NCBI RefSeq assembly: GCF_042658845.1
Contig: NZ_JBHSRI010000025.1
Location: 372,001 to 436,000, forward strand
DNA: 64,000 nucleotides
Source of the DNA: Paenisporosarcina macmurdoensis
GTDB taxonomy: Bacteria > Bacillota > Bacilli > Bacillales_A > Planococcaceae
Direction: 5' to 3'
In this document: positions 35,022 through 43,269 of the stretch, piece after piece
How the letters are laid out: every line of letters starts with the position of its first letter
Numbering within the stretch: the first letter of the stretch is position 1
Position numbers and translations under genes: made by a program
Notes under the pieces: model-generated
Told to the model about the DNA's origin: nothing
Seen by the model: the letters and a program-made list of their open reading frames with translations, nothing else
Database searches by the model: none

Positions 35022-35129
35022 GACAGAATCGCTGTTTTTAGAATTCTCGTGTTTTATGAATGATGAAATTGACTCGATAGACTAAATATCAATATAAATA
35101 TTCAGGCATAAATAAAAGGAGCTACGACA

Positions 35130-35972
35130 ATGATAAAGTCAAATATCGCTTGGGTGACAGACACAACTGCAACCTTGTCACCTGAATTTATTAAACAGCA
35201 TAATATTTACGTGGTACCATTATTCGTTATATTTGGAGAAATCGCTTACAAAGAAAATATTGAAATTAGTTCCACGGCATTTTATCAAAAGCTAGCTTCA
35301 GCAAAAGAGTTGCCAAAAACATCGCAACCTTCTCCAGGAGAAATGCTGGAATTGTTTAAAGAAATTAAAGAAAAATACGATCACGTTATTGCAATCCATG
35401 TAACCGGCGCATTAACTGGTGCTTACAATGGTGCCATTTCAGCTGCAGCAGAAACGGGCGTAGATGCGTTTGTCCTCGATTCTCTAATTGGTTCTTTTCC
35501 TTTAGGGAAAATGGTGGAACGTGCGGTCGCTCTGGAACAACAAGGTAAAGCATTTGAGGAAATCGTTGCTGAAATTAAGTCACTACCAGCCAAAGGGCGT
35601 CTGTTTTTAACCCCAGGTAGCCTGGAACAACTGCATAAAGGTGGAAGAGTAACAGGTACGCAAACGGTGTTGGCTACGTTATTAAACATGAAAGTCATTC
35701 TGAAATTTCATGAAGGACGTGCTATTTTATGCGATAAAGTACGTAGCCATAAACGCGCCATCGCTAAAATGGTCGACTATTTAGAGGTAGAAAAGAATTA
35801 CGTAAAAGAAGTAACGGTGATTCACGCGGACAATTTGAAAGAAGCTACACAGTGGAAAACTATACTTCAATCACAATTCCCACATATTTCGTTCTCCATT
35901 ACTGAGTTAAGTCCAGTGCCTGGCACACATGCTGGTAGAGGTACAATCGGATTAGCTTGGTTGGGTGAGTAA
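35130..35972 (+). CDS. DegV-family fatty-acid-binding protein
   Basis: A 280-residue DegV protein. The motifs WVTDTTATLSPEFI, the loop KTSQPSPGEMLELF, IHVTGALTGAYNGA, LDSLIGSFPLG and the late GTHAGRGTIGLAW match the family, which binds a fatty acid and serves the fatty-acid kinase FakA as carrier; Bacillales have several paralogues. AAAGGAG precedes the ATG. It is a single gene. Confidence 0.93.
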   Translation: MIKSNIAWVTDTTATLSPEFIKQHNIYVVPLFVIFGEIAYKENIEISSTAFYQKLASAKELPKTSQPSPGEMLELFKEIKEKYDHVIAIHVTGALTGAYNGAISAAAETGVDAFVLDSLIGSFPLGKMVERAVALEQQGKAFEEIVAEIKSLPAKGRLFLTPGSLEQLHKGGRVTGTQTVLATLLNMKVILKFHEGRAILCDKVRSHKRAIAKMVDYLEVEKNYVKEVTVIHADNLKEATQWKTILQSQFPHISFSITELSPVPGTHAGRGTIGLAWLGE

Positions 35973-35984
35973 TAGTAATAATAG

Positions 35985-36021
35985 AAAAAGTCGCTAATCC
36001 TAGAAGGATGCGACTTTTTTC
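35985..36021. terminator. bidirectional terminator, degV / recombinase-like gene
   Basis: AAAAAGTCGC and GCGACTTTTT enclose an inner ATCC/GGAT pairing; A-run and T-run are on both sides. Confidence 0.85.
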
Positions 36022-36044
36022 TTTGCCTATTTATACTACACTCA

Positions 36045-36587
36045 TCAATTTTCTAAATTTCTATACAAAGTGGACTTACTAATACCAGTGGCTTCTTTAA
36101 TTTCAGCTAAAGTATAATTTTTGCTATCATACATGACAATCGCTTTTTGCACATTTTCATCTGGTTTTCTTGGACGTCCTGCAATATTCCCCTTCTTTTG
36201 TGCTTCGTTTAAACCGCTTTTTGTTTTTTCACTAATAACATCACTTTGGAATTGTACGAGATGTCTTACTATTTCGTTGAAAGAATATCCTTCTTCTTTG
36301 CTCGTATCAATATTTTCATGTAGTGAAATAAGTGAAGCTCCTTTTTGTTCTACTTCACCCAATAAATCGATTAAATGTCGGCTAGAATCAGCCAAATGAT
36401 ATAATTTATAAACATAAATTCGATCGCCTATTTGAAGGTTTTCAATCATTTGGTCTAACGCAATTCTCTTCTTAGCAGAGTCATGCTTTTCTTCCACGAT
36501 GTGGATATCTTCTATAGTAGATAATCTTTGGATTTGAGTGGATACATTTTGATCGTCGTGTGTAGGTCTCACATAGCCGAAGTACAT
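36045..36587 (-). CDS. serine-recombinase-like protein without catalytic residues
   Basis: A 180-residue protein with the full layout of a resolvase/invertase: catalytic-type domain, E-helix (QFQSDVISEKTKSGLNEAQKKGNIAGRPRK) and C-terminal helix-turn-helix (YTLAEIKEATGISKSTLYRNL). But the catalytic serine of the usual ARVSTxxQ is missing: the front reads GYVRPTHDDQNVSTQ, with Thr at the serine position. The KLDRLGRD arginines are also lost (KLYHLADS). It probably binds DNA without cutting it. I recall similar degenerate proteins in other Bacillales. The ATG at 36585-36587 follows GGAGAG. Confidence 0.85.
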   Translation of the reverse strand: MYFGYVRPTHDDQNVSTQIQRLSTIEDIHIVEEKHDSAKKRIALDQMIENLQIGDRIYVYKLYHLADSSRHLIDLLGEVEQKGASLISLHENIDTSKEEGYSFNEIVRHLVQFQSDVISEKTKSGLNEAQKKGNIAGRPRKPDENVQKAIVMYDSKNYTLAEIKEATGISKSTLYRNLEN

Positions 36588-36763
36588 AGTGTTTCTCTCC
36601 TTCTTATACAAGGTTCTTGCTTAGTTTACCATATAGTCATTGAAAATTCGCTTTAAAATGGTTCCTTTTTGGGAAAATAAATGCTACACTACATCTCGTG
36701 GATTTAAATCGTGATTATAATGAGAGTTTATAGTCGAAAAATAATATATGAGGTGATTTACCG

Positions 36764-38227
36764 ATGATAGAAAAAATAAGAGTAGAGTGGTTTTCAAACA
36801 TACGAGGAGATATATTGGCAGGGATTGTCGTAGCATTGGCACTTATTCCTGAAGCAATTGCTTTCTCAATTATTGCAGGAGTTAATCCAATGGTTGGGCT
36901 CTATGCATCTTTTAGTATCGCAGTCATCATCGCGTTTGTCGGAGGACGACCAGGTATGATTTCAGCTGCCACTGGGGCCATGGCGTTATTGATGGTACCA
37001 CTTGTAAAAGAGTATGGAATTGAATATTTGCTTGCGGCAACAATTTTAACAGGGGTTATTCAGATTCTGTTTGGAGTTTTTAAAGTAGCTAAAGTCATGA
37101 AGTTTATTCCGCGTGCCGTAATGATTGGCTTCGTGAATGCACTCGCCATTTTAATATTCATGGCTCAAGTTCCTCACTTTTTGGGTATATCTACGATGAC
37201 CTATGTGTTTGTAGCTGTAACGCTATTAATTGTTTATATTCTTCCTAGATTTTTGAAGTCTATTCCAGCACCTTTGATCGCCATCGTTGCCTTAACGGTA
37301 TTGGCCATTTTTTCAAACTTTGAATTAAGAACTGTAGGTGATTTGGGAACACTTACCCAATCACTACCTTCATTCTTCATTCCAGATGTACCGTTTACCG
37401 TAGAAACATTGATGATAATATTCCCGTTCTCTCTGGCGTTAGCCATTGTTGGTTTACTCGAAACCCTTTTAACCGCAACCATTGTTGATGATATGACAGG
37501 GACAGATAGTAATAAAAATAAAGAGTCTCGTGGACAAGGAATTGCGAACTTTATTAATGGATTCTTTGGAGGGATGGCAGGTTGTGCGATGATCGGGCAA
37601 TCCGTTATTAATGTGAAATCAGGTGGTAGAGGTCGCCTTTCTACGCTGATTGCTGGTTTATTCCTCATGTTCCTAATCATTGTTCTGGGAGATTTGGTTA
37701 TTCAAATCCCAATGCCAGTACTAGTAGGTATTATGATCATGGTTTCTGTTGGCACGTTTGATTGGTCTTCGTTTACCTACTTGAAGAAAGCACCAATCAC
37801 TGATTCAGTTGTTATGGTAGCTACTGTCGTCATCGTGGTATTTACGCACGATCTATCTAAAGGCGTTATTGCCGGAGTCATACTAAGTGCTATCTTCTTT
37901 GTCTCGAAAATTTCAAAAGTGTATGTGACGGAAAAAGTTATGAATGATATTTCTACTTTTACGGTAGAAGGACAATTGTTCTTTGCATCAGTAGAAAGTT
38001 TCTTGGAAGCTTTTGATTTTACTGTAGAAAACGAACAAATCGTCATCGATTTCTCTCAAACACATGTTTGGGATGACTCAGGTGTTGGTGCAATAGATAA
38101 AGTCGTTTTAAAATATTATGAAAATAATAATCAAGTAACGCTAATTGGATTGAATACAACGAGTCAACAACTTGTAGATAAGTTAGCGATTTTTAATAGT
38201 AAAGATGCAAAGCAATCTGTACATTAA
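36764..38227 (+). CDS. SulP-family anion transporter with STAS domain
   Basis: A 487-residue permease. The front AGIVVALALIPEAIAFSIIAGVNPMVGLYASF is the SulP signature, followed by about 11-12 helices and a cytoplasmic STAS domain (about residues 400-487, VIDFSQTHVWDDSGVGAIDKVV). Substrates in this family include sulfate, bicarbonate, molybdate and other anions; none can be assigned. UspA follows after 25 bp and probably shares the transcript, an arrangement common for SulP genes. Confidence 0.93.
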   Translation: MIEKIRVEWFSNIRGDILAGIVVALALIPEAIAFSIIAGVNPMVGLYASFSIAVIIAFVGGRPGMISAATGAMALLMVPLVKEYGIEYLLAATILTGVIQILFGVFKVAKVMKFIPRAVMIGFVNALAILIFMAQVPHFLGISTMTYVFVAVTLLIVYILPRFLKSIPAPLIAIVALTVLAIFSNFELRTVGDLGTLTQSLPSFFIPDVPFTVETLMIIFPFSLALAIVGLLETLLTATIVDDMTGTDSNKNKESRGQGIANFINGFFGGMAGCAMIGQSVINVKSGGRGRLSTLIAGLFLMFLIIVLGDLVIQIPMPVLVGIMIMVSVGTFDWSSFTYLKKAPITDSVVMVATVVIVVFTHDLSKGVIAGVILSAIFFVSKISKVYVTEKVMNDISTFTVEGQLFFASVESFLEAFDFTVENEQIVIDFSQTHVWDDSGVGAIDKVVLKYYENNNQVTLIGLNTTSQQLVDKLAIFNSKDAKQSVH

Positions 38228-38252
38228 TCAAATAAAGGGGTGTTCAAAAGAT

Positions 38253-38672
38253 ATGTACCAAAAAATCTTATTGGCAGCAGATGGATCCAATCACTCAATT
38301 CGTGCAACAATTGAAGTGGTTAAAATCGCTTCATTGAATGGCAATGCGATCGTAACAATCGTATCTGTGGCAGATTATTCGCAAGCCAAAAGTGACGTTC
38401 TTCATAGTGGAAGTTCGATTGAGCTTGATATGAAACGCAGAAAAAAACTCTTTCCAGTTGAAGAGGTATTAAAGAAAGAAAATATTAATTATCTTATGGA
38501 GATTCTTCATGGTGTACCAGGACCTGCGATTGTTGAATATGCCAATAAGAATAAGTATGAACTCATTGTATTAGGTAGCCGAGGATTAAACACATTACAA
38601 GAAATGGTTCTTGGAAGTGTTAGTCATAAGGTAGTTAAACGCGCTAACTGTCCTGTGCTTATTGTGAAATAA
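38253..38672 (+). CDS. universal stress protein (UspA family)
   Basis: A 139-residue nucleotide-binding protein, MYQKILLAADGSNHSIRA..., ending VLGSRGLNTLQEMVLGSVSHKVVKRANCPVLIVK. The G-2x-G-9x-G(S/T) ATP motif is intact (GSRG-9-GS). The ATG at 38253 follows AAAGGGGTG. It is placed in an operon with the SulP transporter, where it may act as a sensor of energy state for transport; that is inferred from position. Confidence 0.92.
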   Translation: MYQKILLAADGSNHSIRATIEVVKIASLNGNAIVTIVSVADYSQAKSDVLHSGSSIELDMKRRKKLFPVEEVLKKENINYLMEILHGVPGPAIVEYANKNKYELIVLGSRGLNTLQEMVLGSVSHKVVKRANCPVLIVK

Positions 38673-38681
38673 AGAAACGAG

Positions 38682-38722
38682 TAAAAGAGTGATTCGCGCG
38701 TTTTGCGGATCACTCTTTTATT
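38682..38722 (+). terminator. terminator of sulP-uspA
   Basis: TAAAAGAGTGATTCGC pairs, with one G-U pair, with GCGGATCACTCTTTTA. Confidence 0.85.
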
Positions 38723-38780
38723 CAGCTGAAAGATAAATTATCATATCTAAAATGAGCAATGAGCAGCATTATTTGTTTAG

Positions 38781-38794
38781 CATATAAGTATATG
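38781..38794 (+). promoter_or_regulatory. candidate ArsR operator
   Basis: CATATAAGTATATG, an AT-rich imperfect palindrome 75 bp before the arsR start, has the look of ArsR/SmtB operators. No second copy was found before the opposing arsR gene. Confidence 0.45.
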
Positions 38795-38855
38795 ATAATA
38801 TGGTTTTACAAAAGTGCAGTCACGAATTTAAATTGTAATGAAGGGGCTAAGAGAA

Positions 38856-39206
38856 ATGACAGTTACAACAGCATTGATTGATCTAGATAAAGCGAGTACT
38901 ATTTTGAAATTAATGGGCGATAAAACCAGGTTATCGATGTTGAAATTATTACAAAAAAACGAATGTTGTGTATGTGAATTTGTGGCGATATTTAATATTA
39001 GCCAATCAGCAATTAGCCAACACTTACGAAAACTGAAAGATGTTGGTCTAGTGAAAGAAACTCGCAAGGGTCAGTGGATATTTTATTCACTAAATACACA
39101 ACAGGAATCGTATGAATTTATTCGAAATGTGTTAAATTCTATCCCTGATCAAGAACAAAGAATTAAAGAGTTAGAACAACAAGGTCTGCGTATTACTTGT
39201 AATTAA
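38856..39206 (+). CDS. arsR: ArsR-family arsenite-responsive repressor
   Basis: A 116-residue winged-helix repressor. The metalloid site ECCVCEF lies in the alpha-3 helix position of typical ArsR proteins, followed by the recognition helix ISQSAISQHLRKLKDVGLV and the wing RKGQWIFYSL. It should release DNA on binding As(III) or Sb(III). The ATG at 38856 has AAGGGG before it. First gene of the arsenic operon; arsC follows after 119 bp. It is clearly related to the second ArsR at 42303. Confidence 0.93.
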   Translation: MTVTTALIDLDKASTILKLMGDKTRLSMLKLLQKNECCVCEFVAIFNISQSAISQHLRKLKDVGLVKETRKGQWIFYSLNTQQESYEFIRNVLNSIPDQEQRIKELEQQGLRITCN

Positions 39207-39325
39207 ATACGTAAGCAGTTGTTGTAAAATGATGGTTTTTCTAAGTAATAGTATGGTTGCCATTCAAAAAAAGCAATTGGGATTTTATTCACTACCTAAA
39301 TCTAAACCAAAAGGAGTTTTTCATC

Positions 39326-39745
39326 ATGACTAAAAAAACATTATATTTCTTATGTACAGGTAATTCTTGCCGAAGCCAAATGGCTGAAGGCTGGGGAAAA
39401 AAATACTTGGGTGATGAGTGGCAAGTTTTAAGTGCAGGAATTGAAGCACATGGATTGAATCCTAATGCAGTAAAAGCGATGAATGAGGTAGCAATTGATA
39501 TTTCAAATCAAACTTCAGATATCATTGATCCACAAATTCTTAATAACGCTGATTTTGTTGTCACACTTTGTGGTGACGCTGCAGATAAATGTCCAATGAC
39601 ACCACCTCATGTGAAACGCGAGCACTGGGGCTTTAATGATCCAGCTAAAGCTGAAGGTACTGATGAAGAAAAATGGCTTGTATTCCAACAAGTTCGTGAT
39701 GAAATCGGAGAAAGAATTAAACATTTTGCTGAAACAGGTAAATGA
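39326..39745 (+). CDS. arsC: arsenate reductase, thioredoxin-coupled
   Basis: It reduces arsenate to arsenite and belongs to the low-molecular-weight phosphatase fold. The 139 residues carry the loop CTGNSCRSQMAEG with Cys10 and Cys15, and the redox relay Cys82 and Cys89 (TLCGDAADKCPM), at the same numbers as the well-known S. aureus pI258 enzyme. The ATG at 39326 has AAAGGAG before it; the upstream extension is not supported. Confidence 0.96.
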   Translation: MTKKTLYFLCTGNSCRSQMAEGWGKKYLGDEWQVLSAGIEAHGLNPNAVKAMNEVAIDISNQTSDIIDPQILNNADFVVTLCGDAADKCPMTPPHVKREHWGFNDPAKAEGTDEEKWLVFQQVRDEIGERIKHFAETGK

Positions 39746-39801
39746 GTAGGAAGTAGTCTAGATGGGACTTACCCGCTAATGAATTTGAAAGGATGAGTAC
39801 A

Positions 39802-40164
39802 ATGAGTAAAGTTGAAATATTTGACCCTGCATTATGTTGCCCTACTGGTGTATGTGGACCAAGTGTTGATCCAAAATTAACACGATTGGCTGCAGCTGTT
39901 TTCACTTTAGAAAAAAAGGGATTTGAAATCAAGCGTTACAACTTAGGGATTGAACCTATCAAGTTTGTAGAAAATCAAAAGGTTAACCAAATTCTTCATG
40001 ATAAAGGACCAGATGCGTTACCTGTGGTTGTTGTTAATGACGAAATAGTAAAGGTTGGGGACTATCCTTCTAATGAAGAGTTGGCTAATTGGTTTGATAT
40101 TGAAGAAAGTGAATTAAGTATGAAAAAACCTAAAATTCGTTTAGATGTAAAGTTTGCAAAATAA
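39802..40164 (+). CDS. arsD: ArsD arsenite metallochaperone
   Basis: It hands As(III)/Sb(III) to ArsA. The 120 residues carry the essential site DPALCCPTGVCG, with Cys12, Cys13 and Cys18 in the standard positions of ArsD. An in-frame ATG at 39793 lies inside the ribosome site (GAAAGGATG), so 39802 is chosen. It starts 14 bases before arsA, the usual arsD-arsA pair. Confidence 0.95.
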   Translation: MSKVEIFDPALCCPTGVCGPSVDPKLTRLAAAVFTLEKKGFEIKRYNLGIEPIKFVENQKVNQILHDKGPDALPVVVVNDEIVKVGDYPSNEELANWFDIEESELSMKKPKIRLDVKFAK

Positions 40165-40178
40165 AGGAGAGTATTCTC

Positions 40179-41951
40179 ATGCAAAATTTTCACCCTCGAT
40201 TATTAAAAGAAACCCCTTTTTTGTTCTTTACAGGAAAAGGCGGAGTAGGGAAGACATCAACAGCCTGTGCAACAGCTGTTAATCTTACAGATCAAGGGGA
40301 AAAAGTGTTGTTAGTCAGTACTGATCCTGCATCTAATTTACAAGATGTGTTTGGCATGGAGTTTAGCAATGAACCAACGGCGGTTGAAAATGTTGATGGA
40401 CTGTATGCGTGTAATTTAGATCCTGAAAAAGCGGCGAAAGCATACAGAGATAAAGTTATAGATCCATTTCGTGGGAAATTACCGAATGCGGTAGTCGAGC
40501 AAATGGAGGAACAATTATCTGGCGCATGTACAATTGAAATTGCCGCATTTGATGAATTTACAAATCTGCTGACGAACGCAGATTTAATAAGTGGCTTTGA
40601 TCATGTTATTTTTGATACAGCACCGACTGGCCATACATTAAGATTACTTCAACTACCTAACGCATGGAATGGGTTTTTAGAAGAAAGTACACATGGTGCT
40701 TCATGTTTAGGTCCATTGTCAGGATTAGGGGCCAAAAAAGAATTGTATGCAAATACAGTTAAGGTGCTTTCTGATCCAACACAAACAAAACTAGTGTTAG
40801 TGACAAGACCTGATGCGTCCACTTTCTTTGAAGCTGAGAGAGCATCAAGTGAATTAAAAAAACTAGGTATTCAAAATCAGTTACTCATCATCAATGGATT
40901 ATTGAAAAAGCCTATGCATGAGGATGAAATCTCCTTTGCTTTTTATAATAGACAACAGAAGTCATTAAAGGAGCTACCGACTTCCTTAAAGCAGTTGGAA
41001 ACCTACACATTACCTTTTGTATCTTATTCTCTTATTGGCAGTGAAAGTTTACGACATTTATTTAAAACATATCTGCTGCCAGGTCAGATGGAAGAAACAA
41101 TTGAATTACAAAGTGGAAATTTGATGACGTTAAGCCAAACAATTGAGGATTTATACATCAAAAACTCTCGTGTCATTATGACAATGGGTAAGGGTGGCGT
41201 AGGCAAAACAACCATCGCAGCTTTAGTTGCTATCGGATTGGCTGAGAGAGGAAAAAAAGTTCTCTTAACGACTACTGATCCAGCTGCACATTTAGAGTTT
41301 ATGTTTCGAGATGAACAAATTATGGAAAATCTGACCGTTAGTAGAATTGATCCTGCGGCAGAAGTTGAGAAATACAAAGCTCAAGTTCTTCATACAGCAA
41401 GCGTTGATTTGGAAGAAGATGCATTACGTTATTTAGAAGAAGATTTAAATTCACCTTGTACAGAAGAAATAGCTGTATTTAGAGCATTTGCAGATGTCGT
41501 AGAGAAGTCAAATGAAGAAATCGTGGTAATTGATACAGCTCCAACAGGTCATACTTTATTGTTGCTAGATGCTGCAAAATCGTATGAAAAAGAACTTTCG
41601 AGATCAACAGGTGAAATACCAGAATCGGTTAAAAATTTGTTACCACGTCTTCGAAACCCTGAGGAAACCAGTGTCTTAATTATTACATTGCCAGAAGCTA
41701 CACCTGTTTTTGAAGCTATGCGACTACAACAAGATTTGATCAGAGCGGGTATTCATCCGAAGTCATGGGTTATAAATCAAAGCCTATTTGGAACAAATAC
41801 AATTGATCCAGTATTAAATGCTAAAGCGAATAGCGAAAAAATCTGGATTAATAAAGTAAGTGAAGAACTCACAACACATACCGCCATTGTTAAGTGGCAA
41901 CCTGAAGATAAGCTTGGAAAGATCGAAATGAAAGAATTAATAGCTGAATAA
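40179..41951 (+). CDS. arsA: ArsA arsenite-stimulated ATPase
   Basis: A 590-residue two-half ATPase. The P-loops GKGGVGKT are at residues 19-26 and 337-344, and each half has the switch DTAPTGHTL. Between them lies the linker that holds the metal site with its Cys residues. In known systems ArsA powers the ArsB channel; here no arsB or acr3 gene is seen on either side, so the partner must be elsewhere in the genome or absent. AAAGGAG precedes the ATG. Confidence 0.95.
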   Translation: MQNFHPRLLKETPFLFFTGKGGVGKTSTACATAVNLTDQGEKVLLVSTDPASNLQDVFGMEFSNEPTAVENVDGLYACNLDPEKAAKAYRDKVIDPFRGKLPNAVVEQMEEQLSGACTIEIAAFDEFTNLLTNADLISGFDHVIFDTAPTGHTLRLLQLPNAWNGFLEESTHGASCLGPLSGLGAKKELYANTVKVLSDPTQTKLVLVTRPDASTFFEAERASSELKKLGIQNQLLIINGLLKKPMHEDEISFAFYNRQQKSLKELPTSLKQLETYTLPFVSYSLIGSESLRHLFKTYLLPGQMEETIELQSGNLMTLSQTIEDLYIKNSRVIMTMGKGGVGKTTIAALVAIGLAERGKKVLLTTTDPAAHLEFMFRDEQIMENLTVSRIDPAAEVEKYKAQVLHTASVDLEEDALRYLEEDLNSPCTEEIAVFRAFADVVEKSNEEIVVIDTAPTGHTLLLLDAAKSYEKELSRSTGEIPESVKNLLPRLRNPEETSVLIITLPEATPVFEAMRLQQDLIRAGIHPKSWVINQSLFGTNTIDPVLNAKANSEKIWINKVSEELTTHTAIVKWQPEDKLGKIEMKELIAE

Positions 41952-41970
41952 TGAAAGGAAGATACAAATT

Positions 41971-42240
41971 ATGATTATTACTGATGTAGCTAAAGAAATG
42001 TTAACGAATACAATGAAGGAAAATAATGCAGAGGGAATTCGTTTTTACTTTGTTGGTCAAGGGTGCTGTGGCCCACAACTAGGTTTGTCGTTGGATGTAC
42101 CTGAAGAACATGATGTGATTAAAGAGGTTAACGGGGTTCAAGTAGCAATTGATCAACGCGTCCTGAGCATGGCAGAAGAAGTGACCATTGATATGCTAAA
42201 TGGCAGCTTATCTTTAGTCGGACTTCCTGAAAACTGTTAA
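41971..42240 (+). CDS. HesB-like small protein with Cys-Cys motif
   Basis: An 89-residue protein of the HesB/IscA fold. GQGCCGPQLGLSL places a Cys-Cys pair at residues 32-33, and the last residue is Cys89 (PENC). It resembles the HesB-related family in which some members carry selenocysteine at the CC site; here both are normal Cys codons. The usual Cys-x-Cys near the end of IscA is not present. Being last in an arsenic operon, it may bind metalloid or protect Fe-S proteins; this is only inference. It starts 19 bases after arsA. Confidence 0.8.
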   Translation: MIITDVAKEMLTNTMKENNAEGIRFYFVGQGCCGPQLGLSLDVPEEHDVIKEVNGVQVAIDQRVLSMAEEVTIDMLNGSLSLVGLPENC

Positions 42241-42249
42241 ATATAAAAT

Positions 42250-42287
42250 AAAAGCAAAGCCTTCACTTAGTGAGGGCTTTGCTTTTT
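42250..42287. terminator. terminator of the ars operon (bidirectional)
   Basis: AAAAGCAAAGCCTTCACT pairs, with one G-U pair, with AGTGAGGGCTTTGCTTTT between convergent genes. Confidence 0.88.
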
Positions 42288-42302
42288 AAATGAAGCAGTT
42301 AT

Positions 42303-42650
42303 TTAATCGCAAGAAATTCGTTGACCACTCGCTTCAAGATCTATTAACAGTTGATCTTGAGAAGGAACATGACTTAACATGCTTTGAGTAAGAGCATAAT
42401 ACTCACTATCTTTATTAATGGAATAGACAATCCATTGTCCTTTTCGCGCTTCTTTAACTAAACCAGCATCTTTTAATTTCCGAAGATGTTGACTGATAGC
42501 GGGTTGCGTAGCTTCAAAAATGTCTACAAACTCACATACACATAAGTCGTGTTTGTCTAATAATTTTATCATGGTTAATCTTTTGGAATCTCCAAGTAAC
42601 TTTAATACCTTTGCGGCTTGTGAGACCTCCAGCAATTGTTTGACTGGCAT
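42303..42650 (-). CDS. second ArsR-family repressor
   Basis: A 115-residue winged-helix regulator closely related to the ArsR at 38856: DLCVCEF metalloid site, ATQPAISQHLRKLKDAGLVKEARKGQW DNA-binding part, and the same ending (ISCD against ITCN). AGGAGG precedes the ATG. It is convergent with the ars operon and lies last in a minus-strand set with a 41-residue peptide gene and an XRE gene. It may be a duplicate that controls another arsenic gene, possibly the missing pump. Confidence 0.92.
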   Translation of the reverse strand: MPVKQLLEVSQAAKVLKLLGDSKRLTMIKLLDKHDLCVCEFVDIFEATQPAISQHLRKLKDAGLVKEARKGQWIVYSINKDSEYYALTQSMLSHVPSQDQLLIDLEASGQRISCD

Positions 42651-42698
42651 ATGGTGTAACCTCCTGAGAGTCTAAATCATGAAGTTATCATACCATAT

Positions 42699-42824
42699 TT
42701 AATTTGAAAACTTTCTCAGCAAGTCATTTAAATAGTGACTTCCAAAAGATCGGGGTTGCTTATTTCTTAAAATTAACAATAAGATGAGCCCTACTGTGGA
42801 TGCAAACAGGATGGATAATATCAA
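42699..42824 (-). CDS. 41-residue single-pass membrane peptide
   Basis: MILSILFASTVGLILLLILR is one membrane helix, followed by a basic tail (NKQPRSFGSHYLNDLLRKFSN). The start is TTG with AGGAGGAG seven bases before, a strong ribosome site. It lies 16 bases after the XRE gene stop and just before arsR2. The shape fits a small membrane regulator or a membrane toxin of the type I/II kind, but there is no family match I can name. Confidence 0.65.
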   Translation of the reverse strand: MILSILFASTVGLILLLILRNKQPRSFGSHYLNDLLRKFSN

Positions 42825-42840
42825 GTTAACTCCTCCTCAC

Positions 42841-43086
42841 TCATTGAGTTAATGCCAAGGGAGTCTCACACCATATGAGATTAAACAGTTCTCTTTCTTC
42901 TACATGTAATACATTTGATAATTTTTTGATAAGTGAATTAGAAGGATGAAGTAAGTCCATCTCCAATCGTTCGACCATTTGGCACGATACACCAAGTTGA
43001 TGTGCCAACATTTCTTTAGATTGCCCCTTGAATTCTCTAGATTCTTTAATGAATTTCCCAAAACCGCTGCATGGATTTTCTAACAT
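42841..43086 (-). CDS. XRE-family helix-turn-helix protein
   Basis: An 81-residue protein that is almost only an XRE DNA-binding domain: FGKFIKESREFKGQSKEMLA-HQLGVSCQMVERLEMDLLHPS. The ATG at 43086 has GAGGAG before it; the ATG five codons earlier overlaps that site. It begins a compact minus-strand group (XRE, 41-residue peptide, ArsR2). Confidence 0.85.
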   Translation of the reverse strand: MLENPCSGFGKFIKESREFKGQSKEMLAHQLGVSCQMVERLEMDLLHPSNSLIKKLSNVLHVEERELFNLIWCETPLALTQ

Positions 43087-43223
43087 TTGATCACTCCTCA
43101 TTAATATATAATTATTTGCTTATATATTAATATAAAGCGATTTAGCTACATAAGTCAATGAGTTAAATGTAAAGAATAAGTAAAGTCTCATTGATTAATA
43201 AATGTCTATATTACCTACCTAAA

Positions 43224-43253
43224 AAGCGATTCGCATCATGATGCGAATCGCTT
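43224..43253 (-). terminator. terminator of cdaR-like gene
   Basis: AAGCGATTCGCATCA followed directly by its complement forms a 15-bp perfect palindrome; on the minus strand it ends in CTTTTTAG. Confidence 0.85.
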
Positions 43254-43269
43254 CTTAGTATTCCATTTT

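Noticed and set aside
37234..37680. Long minus-strand frame inside the SulP gene
   Set aside because: Codon mirror of a strongly coding gene; similar mirror frames under gntP, arsA and ycsG were also dropped.
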